A DNA stretch of 51,690 bases. It comes from Allofournierella massiliensis (GTDB lineage Bacteria > Bacillota > Clostridia > Oscillospirales > Ruminococcaceae). Made by a program: the position numbers and the translations under genes. Shown here piece after piece: positions 1-8,506 of the stretch. The notes under the pieces were generated by a model. The model was given only the letters and a program-made list of their open reading frames with translations. It was not told where the DNA came from and ran no database searches. The stretch's first letter is position 1, and the number at the start of each line of letters is the position of its first letter. The stretch covers positions 1-51,690 of the forward strand of contig NZ_SLUM01000027.1 of the NCBI RefSeq assembly GCF_004345265.1. The letters run 5' to 3'.

Positions 1-97
1 TTGCGGAAAGCTCAGCTTTGCTGCGCCTACTTAAGATGATTTGGAGACTATTTCTCCTAAAATTCTTGAAAAAGTCTCTTCCGATCCTGCTTTTCAC

Positions 98-141
98 AAA
101 AAGTGGGGGCTGTTGCTCAACTTCCGTTTTGCAACAGCCCC
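98..141 (-). terminator. Rho-independent terminator of the opp operon
   Basis: An 11-bp perfect stem (106-116 with 131-141) around a 14-nt loop lies just after the oppF stop. On the minus strand it is followed within three bases by a run of five T. The first 97 bases of the window hold nothing I can assign. Confidence 0.85.
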
Positions 142-152
142 TTGAAATGCAC

Positions 153-1166
153 TTATTTCACCCGATCCAGGTGGTGGCAGGCAGCCCAGTGGCCGGAGGA
201 AACCTCCTTGAACTCGGGCACCTCGCAGGCGCACTGCTCATCCGCATAGGGGCAGCGGGTGCGGAAACGGCAGCCGGAAGGGGGATTCAGCGGGCTGGGC
301 ACATCGCCCTCCAGCACGATACGCTTGGATTCCCGTGCGGCCTTGGGGTCCGCAATGGGAATGGCAGAAATCAGGCTGCGGGTATAGGGATGCACGCTGT
401 GGAAGGTGAGCTCGTAGCTGTCGGCCAGCTCCACCAGCTTGCCCAGATACATAACACCGATGCGGTTGGAAATGTGCTTCACGATGCTCAGATCGTGGGC
501 AATGAACAGATAGGTCAGACCCATCTCGCTCTGCAGATCCTCGAACATGTTGACAACCTGAGCCTGGATGGACACGTCCAGCGCAGAAACAGGCTCGTCA
601 CACACGATGAACTCAGGGTTCACCGCCAGAGCGCGGGCGATACCCACGCGCTGACGCTGACCGCCGGAGAACTCGTGCGGGTAGCGGTTGGCATGCTCAG
701 AGTTCAGGCCAACGCGCTGCAGCATGCTGATGATGCGGTCGTGGCGATCCTTGTCGTTGGCAGCCAGCTTGTGGATGTCAATGGCTTCGCCCACGATATC
801 GCCGATGGTCATACGGGGATCCAGAGAAGCATAGGGATCCTGGAACACGATCTGCATCTTGCGGCGATAGGGCAGCATGTCCACCGCGATCTTCTTTTCA
901 GAATCGGGCAGCTTGCCGGAATCGTAGATCACGTTGCCGTCATAGATGATACGGCCATCGGTGGGCTCATACAGGCGCAGCAGGGTACGGCCGGTGGTGG
1001 TCTTGCCGCAGCCGGACTCACCTACCAGACCCAGGGTCTCGCCCTTGTTGATGAAGAAGCTCACATCGTCCACAGCCTGGACGTAACGGCGCTTTTTACC
1101 GAAGCCGCCGGCATTGAAGTACTGCTGGAGGTGCTGAACCTCAACCAGTTTTTTCTGCTCGCTCAT
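153..1166 (-). CDS. oppF: Oligopeptide/dipeptide ABC transporter ATP-binding protein (OppF/DppF type)
   Basis: One of the two cytoplasmic ATPases that drive peptide import through the OppBC channel. The 337-aa product has a Walker A motif GESGCGKT at residues 49-56, the ABC signature SGGQR at 167-171, Walker B ending in DE at 190-191, and the switch His at 224. The C-terminal oligopeptide-type extension carries Cys 299, 305, 312 and 314; in related OppD/DppF proteins such cysteines bind an iron-sulfur cluster, so a cluster here is inference. The start is preceded by GGAGGG and overlaps the oppD stop by 4 nt, implying translational coupling. It is the last gene of the operon. Substrate (di- or oligopeptide, or nickel) cannot be told from sequence. 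Confidence 0.93.
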   Translation of the reverse strand: MSEQKKLVEVQHLQQYFNAGGFGKKRRYVQAVDDVSFFINKGETLGLVGESGCGKTTTGRTLLRLYEPTDGRIIYDGNVIYDSGKLPDSEKKIAVDMLPYRRKMQIVFQDPYASLDPRMTIGDIVGEAIDIHKLAANDKDRHDRIISMLQRVGLNSEHANRYPHEFSGGQRQRVGIARALAVNPEFIVCDEPVSALDVSIQAQVVNMFEDLQSEMGLTYLFIAHDLSIVKHISNRIGVMYLGKLVELADSYELTFHSVHPYTRSLISAIPIADPKAARESKRIVLEGDVPSPLNPPSGCRFRTRCPYADEQCACEVPEFKEVSSGHWAACHHLDRVK

Positions 1167-2167
1167 TCGGCTTTCCCTCCTTTGGCTTCAAACTCGGCCT
1201 TCTGCAGCAGCCAGCACTGCGTGTAATGGGTATCGCTCAGGTCGGTGCGCGGAGGCATCTGACGCAGGCAGATCTTCATGCAGCTCTTGCAGCGGGGCGC
1301 GAAGGGGCAGCCGGCCGGAGGATTCAGCAGGTCCACAGGGCTGCCTTCGATGGGCACCAGACGCTCCTTCTCCTTCTGGTTCAGCTTGGGAATGGAGTTG
1401 ATCAGGCCCTTGGTGTACTCGTGCTTGGGATTGTAAAAGATCTCGTCGGTGGTACCGTATTCCACGATCTTACCGGCGTACATAACGGCGATCTTCTCGC
1501 ACATGCTGGCCACGACGCCCAGGTCGTGGGTGATCATGATGATGCTCATGCCCAGCTTTTTGCGCAGCTCCATCATCAGTTCCAGAATCTGGGCCTGGAT
1601 GGTCACGTCCAGCGCGGTGGTGGGCTCGTCGGCGATCAGCAGCTTGGGCTCACAGGCCAGAGCGATGGCGATCATCACGCGCTGACGCATACCGCCGGAC
1701 AGCTCGTGCGGATACTGCTTCAGGCGGCGTTCGGGCTCGTTGATACCCACCAGCTCCAGCAGCTCCTTGGCGCGGGCATAGGCTTCCTTCTTGTTTTTGT
1801 TGGTGTGCAGGCGCACCATTTCCACAATCTGATTGCCGATGGTGTACACCGGGTTCAGGCTGGTCATGGGGTCCTGGAAGATGATGGAGATCTCTTCACC
1901 GCGCATTTTGCGGAAATCCTTCTCGGTCATCTTTTCCACTTCGTGGCCGTTGAAGCGCAGCTCACCGCCGATCAGCTTGCCGGGATAAGCGGTCAGACCC
2001 ATCAGGGAGTAGGCAGTAACGGACTTACCGGAACCGGACTCGCCCACGATGCCCAGAACCTCGCCCTGCTTCATGGAGAAAGACACGTTGTTCAGTGCCT
2101 TTACCTCACCCGCGGGGGTGAAGAAGGAGAGGCGTTCGTTTTTGATATCAAGCAAAAGATCACTCAT
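1163..2167 (-). CDS. oppD: Oligopeptide/dipeptide ABC transporter ATP-binding protein (OppD/DppD type)
   Basis: Partner ATPase of OppF in a peptide importer. Visible motifs are Walker A GESGSGKS (42-49), signature LSGGMRQ (156-162), Walker B ending in ADE (179-181) and the switch-loop His in THDLG (near 214). The C-terminal oligo_HPY-type tail contains Cys 287, 293, 296, 300 and 318, the pattern associated with an Fe-S cluster in this family. The 334-aa length is usual. The start has an AAAGGAGA ribosome site. It follows oppC by 18 nt and overlaps oppF by 4 nt, so all four genes are probably one transcript from the promoter near 4.38 kb. Confidence 0.93.
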   Translation of the reverse strand: MSDLLLDIKNERLSFFTPAGEVKALNNVSFSMKQGEVLGIVGESGSGKSVTAYSLMGLTAYPGKLIGGELRFNGHEVEKMTEKDFRKMRGEEISIIFQDPMTSLNPVYTIGNQIVEMVRLHTNKNKKEAYARAKELLELVGINEPERRLKQYPHELSGGMRQRVMIAIALACEPKLLIADEPTTALDVTIQAQILELMMELRKKLGMSIIMITHDLGVVASMCEKIAVMYAGKIVEYGTTDEIFYNPKHEYTKGLINSIPKLNQKEKERLVPIEGSPVDLLNPPAGCPFAPRCKSCMKICLRQMPPRTDLSDTHYTQCWLLQKAEFEAKGGKAE

Positions 2168-2185
2168 GGTTCGCTTCTCCTTTCG

Positions 2186-3238
2186 TTAGTTTTTCAGCTT
2201 CGGGTCGAAGGCGTCACGCAGGCCGTCGCCCAGCAGGTTGAAGCTCAGGATGATGATGCTGATGATGGCAGCAGGCAGGAACAGCAGATGAGGATAGGTG
2301 TTCATACCCTTCAGCGCATCGGTGGCCAGGCTGCCCAGGCTGGGCAGGGGAACCGCAACGCCCATGCCCAAAAAGCTCATGAAGCTCTCGGTGAAGATGG
2401 ACGAGGGGATCTGCAGGGTGGTGGTAACGATCAGGGTACCGATGCAGTTGGTGAGCAGGTGCTTTTTGATGATGCGGCCGTTGGAGGCGCCCAGAGCCCG
2501 GGCAGCGGTGACGTACTCCGCTTCCTTCAGGGTCAGGATCTGGCTGCGCACGATACGAGCCATGCTGACCCAGTACAGCAGCGCAAACACGATGAAGATG
2601 CTGACCAGGTTGGGGCCCAGGGTCTGCAGCCAGCCGAAGCCGGGCATCGCAGCCAGACTCTCCAGAGGCGCTTTCAGGGCGAAGCCCAGCAGAATAATCA
2701 GCAGAATATCGGGGATGGTGTAGATGATATCGGTGATGCGCATCATGATCATATCCACCCAGCCGCCGAAGAAGGCGGAGATGGAACCATAGATGGAGCC
2801 GATAACCAGGATCATGGCACTGGCCACGATACCAACCAGCAGGCTGATCCGGGCGCCAATCATCAGACGGATGGCGTAGTCACGGCCCAGCTTGTCGGTG
2901 CCTGCAATGTGGGGGAACACGCTCTCACCGGCGGCGATGCGCTCCAGCTCCTGGGCAGAATACTCCATGGGAGCCAGGTTCTCGCTGCCGCGCACCTGCT
3001 GTTCGTAGCTGTAGGGGTAGAACATGGGCACGATAAAGGCGAAGAACATGATGATAAGGATGACCACCAGGCTTACCATGGCGATCTTGTTTTTGCGGAA
3101 ACGGCGCAGGCCGTCCTTCCAGAAGCTCACGCTTTCGCGCATGACCACCAGGCTTTCCTGCTCATCCTTGGAGGCGGGCAGAAAATCTTCCGGCTTCAGG
3201 TCCAGCTGAAAGCTCAAAGGATTCTTTTTCATATCCAT
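2186..3238 (-). CDS. oppC: Peptide ABC transporter permease (OppC/DppC type)
   Basis: Inner-membrane permease half of the peptide importer. It has the long cytoplasmic N-terminus and first membrane segment (about 52-72) of the OppC N-terminal domain, a periplasm-side loop, then the BPD_transp_1 core. The EAA loop that docks on the ATPase lies at about 240-262 (EYVTAARALG at its start). The C-terminus ends in the family-typical GLRDAFDPKL. Length 350 aa. The start has GGAGG 9 nt upstream. It lies 15 nt after oppB and 18 nt before oppD. Confidence 0.92.
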   Translation of the reverse strand: MDMKKNPLSFQLDLKPEDFLPASKDEQESLVVMRESVSFWKDGLRRFRKNKIAMVSLVVILIIMFFAFIVPMFYPYSYEQQVRGSENLAPMEYSAQELERIAAGESVFPHIAGTDKLGRDYAIRLMIGARISLLVGIVASAMILVIGSIYGSISAFFGGWVDMIMMRITDIIYTIPDILLIILLGFALKAPLESLAAMPGFGWLQTLGPNLVSIFIVFALLYWVSMARIVRSQILTLKEAEYVTAARALGASNGRIIKKHLLTNCIGTLIVTTTLQIPSSIFTESFMSFLGMGVAVPLPSLGSLATDALKGMNTYPHLLFLPAAIISIIILSFNLLGDGLRDAFDPKLKN

Positions 3239-3253
3239 TTTTCTGTATCCTCC

Positions 3254-4171
3254 TTACTTCAGCTTGATGCGCGGGTCGATGATCTTGTACAGGATATCGA
3301 CGACCACGTTGATGGCGATGACCAGAGCCGCCAGGAAGATGGTGGTGCCCATGATCATCATATAGTCGCGGTTGGTGATGGCGGAAACGAACTCACGGCC
3401 CAGACCGGGGATGGTGAAGATCTTTTCCACAACAAAGGAACCAACCAGCAGGCCGGCCAGCATGGGGCCCACGTAGGTGACAACGGGCAGGATGGCGTTA
3501 CGCAGAGCGTGCTTGAACAGGGTCTTGAAGCCGGAAACACCCTTGGCGCGTGCGGTACGCATGTAATCCTGGCCCATAACGTCCAGCAGGCTGGAACGCA
3601 TCAGGCGGGCGATGTAGGCGGTGGGATAGAAGGCCAGAGCGGTCACCGGCATGATGTAAGAAGCCGGCGAGTCCAGGCCGATGGTTGGCAATAGCTTAAG
3701 TTTTGAACCGAATGTATAGATCAGCACCGAGCTGGTAACAAAGCTGGGTACCGCGATGCCGCAGGTGGCAAAGAAAATGATCAGGTTGTCGGCCCACTTG
3801 CCGCGGTGATAGGCAGCCAGACAGCCCATGGGGATGCCGACAACCAGAGCAACCACCACAGCGGCGCCGCCCAGACGGGCAGAGACCGGGAACTTGGTGG
3901 CGATGATGTCGCTCACGTCACGGCCGCGCTGCTTCAGGCTGGGACCGAAGTCGCCATGCAGGGCGTTGACCAGGTAATTCTTGTACTGCACCATGACCGG
4001 TTGGTCAAGGCCGTATTTTGCTTCCAGCGCGGCCATAGCCTGGGCGCTGATGGCTTTTTCCGACATGAAGGGACCGCCGGGAACGGCCTGCATGAGGAAA
4101 AAGGTGAGGGTCGCCACGATGAACAGGCTCAGAAGACCCATGGCGATGCGCTTGATGGCGTATTTTACCAT
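3254..4171 (-). CDS. oppB: Peptide ABC transporter permease (OppB/DppB type)
   Basis: Second permease subunit; with OppC it forms the channel. The 305-aa protein has the N-terminal membrane segment, the long family-specific loop and the BPD_transp_1 core with the EAA loop (YMRTARAKGV). I chose ATG 4171, not the in-frame GTG at 4180, because GGAG lies 8 nt before the ATG while the GTG overlaps that ribosome site. First gene of the opp operon. No substrate-binding protein (OppA) gene lies upstream or downstream within the window, so it must be encoded elsewhere or be lost. Confidence 0.9.
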   Translation of the reverse strand: MVKYAIKRIAMGLLSLFIVATLTFFLMQAVPGGPFMSEKAISAQAMAALEAKYGLDQPVMVQYKNYLVNALHGDFGPSLKQRGRDVSDIIATKFPVSARLGGAAVVVALVVGIPMGCLAAYHRGKWADNLIIFFATCGIAVPSFVTSSVLIYTFGSKLKLLPTIGLDSPASYIMPVTALAFYPTAYIARLMRSSLLDVMGQDYMRTARAKGVSGFKTLFKHALRNAILPVVTYVGPMLAGLLVGSFVVEKIFTIPGLGREFVSAITNRDYMMIMGTTIFLAALVIAINVVVDILYKIIDPRIKLK

Positions 4172-4279
4172 CTCTTTCACTCCTTATCATCTTTAACCTT
4201 TGCCCGCGCGCTGCGGGTAAACGCTCGAATCAAAATACGCGCAGAACTGACCGTCTCTCAAAAACAAGCGCCCCCGGCA

Positions 4280-4297
4280 CACAGCCTTTTGGCTGTG
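4280..4297 (-). promoter_or_regulatory. Hairpin in the opp mRNA leader
   Basis: A 7-bp perfect stem with a 4-nt loop, extended by an imperfect outer stem (4256-4270 with 4298-4308), lies in the roughly 190-nt leader between the opp promoter and oppB. It has no T-run, so it is not a terminator. Its role is unknown. The rest of 4172-4879 has promoters for opp and tRNA-Arg but no convincing gene. Confidence 0.45.
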
Positions 4298-4366
4298 CGT
4301 TTGCTGAGAACGCCGTGTTGTTTGTTCGATGATCTCGGGGACTGCGCGTACACAGATACAAAATAT

Positions 4367-4395
4367 ATACTACTTTATTCTACTAAATTTGTCAA
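4367..4395 (-). promoter_or_regulatory. Sigma-A promoter of the opp operon
   Basis: On the minus strand: perfect -35 TTGACA (4390-4395), 17-nt spacer, -10 TAGTAT (4367-4372). Transcription should begin near 4360 and give a long leader before oppB. Confidence 0.85.
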
Positions 4396-4814
4396 CGCTC
4401 TTTTTCAAATTTTCGCTGTATTTCTTTGAAAATCAGGCCTTCTTTTCCCATTCCAAGGCCATTTTCCCAGCCACTACATATCTTTTTGTCTTTATTATAG
4501 TAGCATAAGAGCAGAATTTGTATTCATTTGAAGTACATATTTTTTCATTCTGCACAAAAAGCGAGGTGTTTGCTTGCTGACGACAGTTCCTGCCGCGCGG
4601 AACGGGCAAAAATGTGAAAAAAGGATGAAAACCCACATTCCTTTCTTTCTCAGCCCTCCCGCTTCCATAAAAACTTCCGAAGCAGTTTTGGCCGGGGCCG
4701 CTTTCTTGATCTGATATAAGGAGGCCGTTGATCCGAAAACAGAGAGGAAAGGGCAGAGCAAAAGGGCCCAAATTGAGACCCCGCAAAAAAATTTAAAAAA
4801 TTTCAAAAAAAGCG

Positions 4815-4843
4815 TTGACAATCGAAAAGGAATCTGATAATAT
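4815..4843 (+). promoter_or_regulatory. Sigma-A promoter of tRNA-Arg
   Basis: TTGACA (4815-4820), 17-nt spacer, TAATAT (4838-4843), placed about 37 nt before the mature tRNA 5' end. Confidence 0.88.
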
Positions 4844-4879
4844 ATTTCTTGCACCGCACAAGACGGTTGCAAACGAGAT

Positions 4880-4956
4880 GCGCTGGTAGCTCAGTTGGAT
4901 AGAGTGTCTGACTACGAATCAGAAGGTCAGGGGTTCGAATCCCTTCCAGCGCACCA
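4880..4956 (+). tRNA. tRNA-Arg (anticodon ACG)
   Basis: A full cloverleaf of 77 nt with encoded CCA. The 7-bp acceptor stem is GCGCTGG with CCAGCGC. The anticodon loop CTACGAA gives anticodon ACG, and the T loop is TTCGAAT. It reads the common CGN arginine codons after A34-to-inosine editing, which is known biology and not visible here. It is a single-gene unit with its own promoter and terminator. Confidence 0.96.
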
Positions 4957-4958
4957 TC

Positions 4959-4999
4959 AGAACCTGCAGGCTGAAAAGCTTGCAGGTTCTTTTGTTTTT
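4959..4999 (+). terminator. Terminator of tRNA-Arg
   Basis: A long stem (4959-4972 with 4977-4990, one bulge) followed by a T-rich tail. Confidence 0.85.
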
Positions 5000-5037
5000 C
5001 CGGTTATTGCGCAGACATCCGCCGGGGACAGGGGCCG

Positions 5038-5066
5038 TTGCAATTGGGGCGCGGCTTTGCTACAAT
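5038..5066 (+). promoter_or_regulatory. Promoter of the NERD-like gene
   Basis: TTGCAA (5038-5043), 17-nt spacer, TACAAT (5061-5066). Confidence 0.75.
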
Positions 5067-5116
5067 AGAAACATTAGGCGCGGCGAACCGTGCCATGAAA
5101 AAGGAGTGTTTCGATC

Positions 5117-5737
5117 ATGACCCCTGAACTGATCATTCAGATCGCCGCGGTGTTGGTGGTAGTGGTGATTTTCGGCGTTGCCGTATATCTGCTGAGCCCC
5201 GCGCGCAAAACCGAAAAAGCGGCCAAGGCCGGCCCCATTCCGGACGATGAGCACGAAAACGCCGAGGCGGTGCTGCGGCAGCTGCGTCGGTATGCAGCCA
5301 CCAATGAATTCCGTGTGGTGGAGCCGGTACAGATCGGCAACGACAAGATCAGCGCAGATCTGGACGCATTGCTGGTAGGTTGGTTCGGTGTTCTGGGTGT
5401 GAAATGCCTGGGATACGGCGGAACCATTTACGGTCAGGCTTCCGATTCCGAGTGGGTACAGGAAATGAACGGCCAGCGCCGGGTATTTACCAACCCCCTG
5501 AAGCGTGCCGAACAGAGCGCCCGCGCTGTGCGCCAGGCGCTGTTTGAGGCAAAGATCAAGAATGTTCCGGTGGAGACCGTGGTTGTATTCACCGGCAAAA
5601 AGACCCAGCTGGCGCTGCCCCGGTCCTGCGGGCATTACACCATCGAGCAGTTCTCCACCTATTTAAAGTCCGTTCATTTTGAAGAGGACAAAAAGGTCGA
5701 GGTGGAGCCGGTGGCCGCCGCGCTCAGCGTAAAGTAA
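5117..5737 (+). CDS. Membrane-anchored NERD-like protein with altered active site
   Basis: The 206-aa protein has one N-terminal membrane segment (about 5-27), a short basic/charged linker and a domain that reads like NERD (nuclease-related domain). The match is the ADLDALLVGWFGV strand, then GGTIYG, then the NPLKRAEQSARAVRQAL helix (126-142), in the family order. In the usual motif an acidic residue and a Lys follow the hydrophobic strand; here that place reads VKCLGY, so the expected Glu and Lys appear replaced. I infer a non-catalytic or diverged member. AAAAAGGAG lies upstream of the ATG. It is a single-gene unit between its own promoter and terminator, read head-on to replication. Function unknown. 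Confidence 0.7.
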   Translation: MTPELIIQIAAVLVVVVIFGVAVYLLSPARKTEKAAKAGPIPDDEHENAEAVLRQLRRYAATNEFRVVEPVQIGNDKISADLDALLVGWFGVLGVKCLGYGGTIYGQASDSEWVQEMNGQRRVFTNPLKRAEQSARAVRQALFEAKIKNVPVETVVVFTGKKTQLALPRSCGHYTIEQFSTYLKSVHFEEDKKVEVEPVAAALSVK

Positions 5738-5753
5738 GTTCAGCAGCTCCTTC

Positions 5754-5789
5754 AGCCGGTGCGCAGTTGCGTGCCGGCTTTTCTTTTTC
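5754..5789 (+). terminator. Terminator of the NERD-like gene
   Basis: A near-perfect stem (5754-5765 with 5768-5779, G-U pairs allowed) is followed by a T-rich tail. Confidence 0.8.
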
Positions 5790-5862
5790 TGCCCAAATTT
5801 TGGCTGTACCGCAATTTACAAAATGTTCATAGTGCTTTAAAACTTCTTCCGCAACTTGTGGG

Positions 5863-5983
5863 TATACTAAGAATCACAGAACAGCGGAGCCGCAACCGAT
5901 GTTCTGTACATGATTCCTCCTCACACCAAAGCGATACCCCTTACACCCCTCCGTGGTCCGCAAGCACGGAGGGGAATTTTTTT
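5863..5983 (+). ncRNA. Possible small RNA: promoter-like -10, stem-loop, CCUCC linker, terminator
   Basis: A TATACT -10-like box (5863-5868) with no good -35 is followed by an 8-bp perfect stem (5876-5883 with 5900-5907). Then comes an unpaired linker containing TTCCTCCTCAC, which is complementary to Shine-Dalgarno sequences. The segment closes with a perfect 10-bp stem (5946-5955 with 5965-5974) and seven T (5977-5983), a textbook terminator. No open frame with a ribosome site is seen. The terminator is solid; the RNA gene is inference. Confidence 0.45.
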
Positions 5984-6316
5984 GCCTACCCGACCGGCAG
6001 CGGAATCGCACACGGTTGCTGATTCGCACCCGGTTTTCCTCAGCAAGTACCGCCTGCACCCTTTTTGCCTACCCGACCGGCAGCGGAATTACACACGTTT
6101 GCTGATTCGCACCCGCTTTTCCTCAGCAAGTATCACCAGCACCCTTTTTGCCCACCCGACCGGCAGCGGAATTACACATGTTTGCTGATTGACACCCGGT
6201 TTTCCTCAGCAAGTACCGCCAGCGCCCTTTTTGCCTACCCGACCGGCAGCGGAATCGCACACGTTTGCTGGTTCGCACCCGGTTTTCCTCAGCGAACACC
6301 TCCAGCTGCCTTTTCC
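5984..6316 (+). repeat. Four tandem copies of an 83-bp repeat
   Basis: Units start at 5984, 6067, 6150 and 6233, an exact 83-bp period. Each begins GCCTACCCGACCGGCAGCGG (GCCCACCC in the third) and ends in a C-rich stretch plus T4-5. Within each is an inverted pair TTGCTGA and TCAGCAA separated by 17 nt; the fourth unit varies in both arms but still pairs with G-U. A fifth, strongly diverged start is visible at about 6317. The period is not a multiple of three and unit 3 carries altered frames, so this is not a repeat protein. A colinear dispersed copy lies at 30512. Strand is arbitrary. No function is known to me. Confidence 0.9.
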
Positions 6317-6350
6317 GCCCCTCAGGCCGACAAATACAAACCTCATACCA

Positions 6351-6415
6351 AAAACAAAACAGCCCATGGATGGGCAGCACGTTTTCCTGCTGCCCATCCA
6401 TGGGCTGTCTTTTTC
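6351..6415. terminator. Bidirectional terminator after birA
   Basis: A perfect 19-bp stem (6359-6377 with 6390-6408) with a 12-nt loop. It is T-rich on the right for plus-strand transcripts and on the left (TTTTGTTTTTGG on the minus strand) for birA. Confidence 0.88.
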
Positions 6416-6417
6416 CT

Positions 6418-7143
6418 TTATTCTGCGCCGTAGATGCCCTGCACGGTCACCTCGCCGGTGAATACCGCCTGCTCGCCCGCATCGGTCTTTACCACCAGCC
6501 GGCCCGCTTCGTCCACATCCACCGCCCGGCCTTCTCCGCCGTCAAAATTCACATGCCGGCCAAGATTGGCGCATCGGGCCAGATATTCCCGCCGGATCGC
6601 CGCAAAGCCCTGTCGGTAAAACAGTTCCATCCCATCGGCAAACACCTCGCTCAGCGCCTGTGCCAGCGCCTCAGGGGTGTTCTCATTCATCCTGCATCCC
6701 GGAATCTGCACCGCCGAAACACCGTGAGCAAGGCCATTCTGGGCAAAATACGCCTCATCCTGCATCAGGTTGATCCCGATGCCACAGAGAATCGCCCCTT
6801 GGGCCGCTTCGCACAGAATGCCACCCAGCTTTTTGCCCTGCCAGATCAGATCGTTGGGCCATTTCACCTGACAGCGTATTCCCACCTGTTCTTCCAGCGC
6901 ATTCATTGCAGCCAGACTGGCTGCAAGCGGAAGCGCCGCCGGGTCTGCCATCGGTCGTTTGCACACCACCGTATAATACAGCCCCTGGCCCGGCGCATTT
7001 GCCCAGGCCCGGCCGCGGCGGCCACGTCCGGCAGTCTGACAGGTGGTATACACCGCGAAGCCATCCGGCAGCTGCTCCAGCTTTCGGCGGCACCAGCTGT
7101 TGGTGCTGTCCGCCTGGGAAACAAAGAGGGGAGCGGTTACCAT
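6418..7143 (-). CDS. birA: Biotin-[acetyl-CoA-carboxylase] ligase, short form without HTH domain
   Basis: It makes biotinyl-AMP and transfers biotin to a lysine of biotin-dependent carboxylase or decarboxylase carrier domains. The 241-aa protein holds the ligase core: the adenylate-binding loop GRGRRGR (39-45), KWPND (94-98) and GIGIN (121-125), then the small C-terminal domain. The N-terminal DNA-binding domain of bifunctional BirA is absent, so it should not act as a repressor. The start overlaps the phosphoesterase stop by 7 nt, so it is the last gene of the rsmI operon, ending at the bidirectional terminator. Confidence 0.92.
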   Translation of the reverse strand: MVTAPLFVSQADSTNSWCRRKLEQLPDGFAVYTTCQTAGRGRRGRAWANAPGQGLYYTVVCKRPMADPAALPLAASLAAMNALEEQVGIRCQVKWPNDLIWQGKKLGGILCEAAQGAILCGIGINLMQDEAYFAQNGLAHGVSAVQIPGCRMNENTPEALAQALSEVFADGMELFYRQGFAAIRREYLARCANLGRHVNFDGGEGRAVDVDEAGRLVVKTDAGEQAVFTGEVTVQGIYGAE

Positions 7144-7625
7144 ATAATCAGTTCCTTGTGCTGAAGTTTAACTTCTCCGTTTTCATACAGCTGCAGCAGA
7201 CCGTAGCTGGGCCCGCCAAACCGGGGTGCGCCAATGCTGCCCGGATTGAACAGGGTCACGCCGTCCCGCTCTTCCAGCGTGGGCAGATGCGTATGGCCGA
7301 ACAAACCGATGGCCGCGCCCCGATCCTTCACCGCCCGGGCAAAATCATCCAGCGTATACTTGACCCCGTAATGATGCCCATGGCAGAAGAAGATCAGGTT
7401 GTGTTCAAATACCTCCAGTGCCTCCGCCGGGTAAAGCGAAGAGAAATCACAGTTTCCCCGCACCGCATACACCGGAAGCGTACAGCCCTCGGCCTGCAGG
7501 CGCTCAATATCCTTTAACCCGTCGCCCAGAAAAATGATTCCGCTGGCGTGGGGCTGCGCCTCCACCGCTTTCTGTACCAGCGGATAACAGCCATGGCTGT
7601 CGGATAAAATCAGAATCTCTTTCAT
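7137..7625 (-). CDS. YfcE/MJ0936-family metallophosphoesterase
   Basis: A small (162 aa) calcineurin-like phosphoesterase. All metal-ligand motifs are present: DSH (D9, H11), GD (34-35), GNCD (57-60), the CHGH pair (H82, H84) and GHTH (110-113). Family members hydrolyse phosphodiesters or phosphoesters with two metal ions; the substrate here is unknown. ATG overlaps the rsmI stop (ATGA) and has AAGGAGG upstream. Located between rsmI and birA in one operon. Confidence 0.88.
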   Translation of the reverse strand: MKEILILSDSHGCYPLVQKAVEAQPHASGIIFLGDGLKDIERLQAEGCTLPVYAVRGNCDFSSLYPAEALEVFEHNLIFFCHGHHYGVKYTLDDFARAVKDRGAAIGLFGHTHLPTLEERDGVTLFNPGSIGAPRFGGPSYGLLQLYENGEVKLQHKELIIW

Positions 7626-8467
7626 TCCTCATCCTCCTTGATCAGCAGGCGATAGACCTGGCTTTTGGAAAAGGCCGTGCCCTGAGCTGCTTTTTTGGCC
7701 GCCGCGCTGGGGGGCATGCCTTCTTCCATCAGTCTGCGCGCTGCCTGCGCGGCCTGTTCCAGCGTAATTTGCTCCTGCGGCGTGGTCTCGGCCTCACCGC
7801 CTGCCACCACCAGCACATACTCACCCCGGGGCGCATTCTCCTGATAGTAGGCGCAGGCCTCCTCCAGCGTAGTCTTGCGGATCTCCTCATGCAGCTTGGT
7901 CAGCTCCCGGGTCAGGGTAATGCTTCGCTGCCCGCCAAAGGTCTTTTCCAGATCCTCCAGCGTGCCCCGCAGCTTGTGGGGCGCTTCGTAAAAAATCATG
8001 GTGCGCGTCTCGCCCGCAAGGCTTTCCAGCCGCTGCTTGCGGGGCTTTGCCGCCACCGGCAGAAAGCCCTCAAACACAAAGCGGCTGGTATCCTGACCGG
8101 AAACCGCCAGCGCCGTGACACAGGCGGAAGCCGCCGGGACCGGCACCACCGGGATGCCCTGGGCCAGCGCGTCCCGCACGATCTCCTCGCCCGGGTCCGA
8201 AATGGCAGGCATGCCCGCATCGCTGCACAAGGCGCAGCTTTCGCCCGCGGCAATGCGATCCAGAATATACTGGCCCTTTTCCTTGCTGTTGTGCTCATAA
8301 TAGCTCACCAGCGGCTTTTTCAGCCCCAGATGATTCAGCAGCTTCAGGGTAACGCGGGTATCCTCGGCGGCAACAAAATCCACGCTGCCGAAGGTAGCGG
8401 CCGCCCGAGGGGTCATATCATTCAGATTTCCGATGGGCGTTGCCACAATATACAGTGTTCCGGCCAT
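7622..8467 (-). CDS. rsmI: 16S rRNA (cytidine1402-2'-O)-methyltransferase RsmI
   Basis: Methylates the ribose of C1402 in the decoding centre of 16S rRNA with SAM. The 281-aa protein begins with the tetrapyrrole-methylase motif VATPIGNLNDMTPRA (8-22), followed by AEDTR and the glycine-rich SAM segments, with the short C-terminal RsmI tail. The start is ATG 8467, not the longer frame to 8491, because AAGGAGG (8476-8482 on the minus strand) lies 8 nt upstream. It follows the trmN-like gene by 39 nt, the same neighbours as yabB-yabC of Bacillus; yazA is missing between them. Confidence 0.93.
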   Translation of the reverse strand: MAGTLYIVATPIGNLNDMTPRAAATFGSVDFVAAEDTRVTLKLLNHLGLKKPLVSYYEHNSKEKGQYILDRIAAGESCALCSDAGMPAISDPGEEIVRDALAQGIPVVPVPAASACVTALAVSGQDTSRFVFEGFLPVAAKPRKQRLESLAGETRTMIFYEAPHKLRGTLEDLEKTFGGQRSITLTRELTKLHEEIRKTTLEEACAYYQENAPRGEYVLVVAGGEAETTPQEQITLEQAAQAARRLMEEGMPPSAAAKKAAQGTAFSKSQVYRLLIKEDEE

Positions 8468-8506
8468 AACTGGCTCCTCCTTGGGTTGCATCCGGCGGCG
8501 ATGTGA

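Noticed and set aside
4433-4872. Minus-strand frames upstream of opp that might encode a binding protein
   Set aside because: Short, Cys/Phe-rich translations without ribosome site or signal peptide; they overlap the tRNA-Arg promoter.
5984-6316. CRISPR array
   Set aside because: Whole 83-bp units are conserved with no variable spacers, and no cas genes are in the window.
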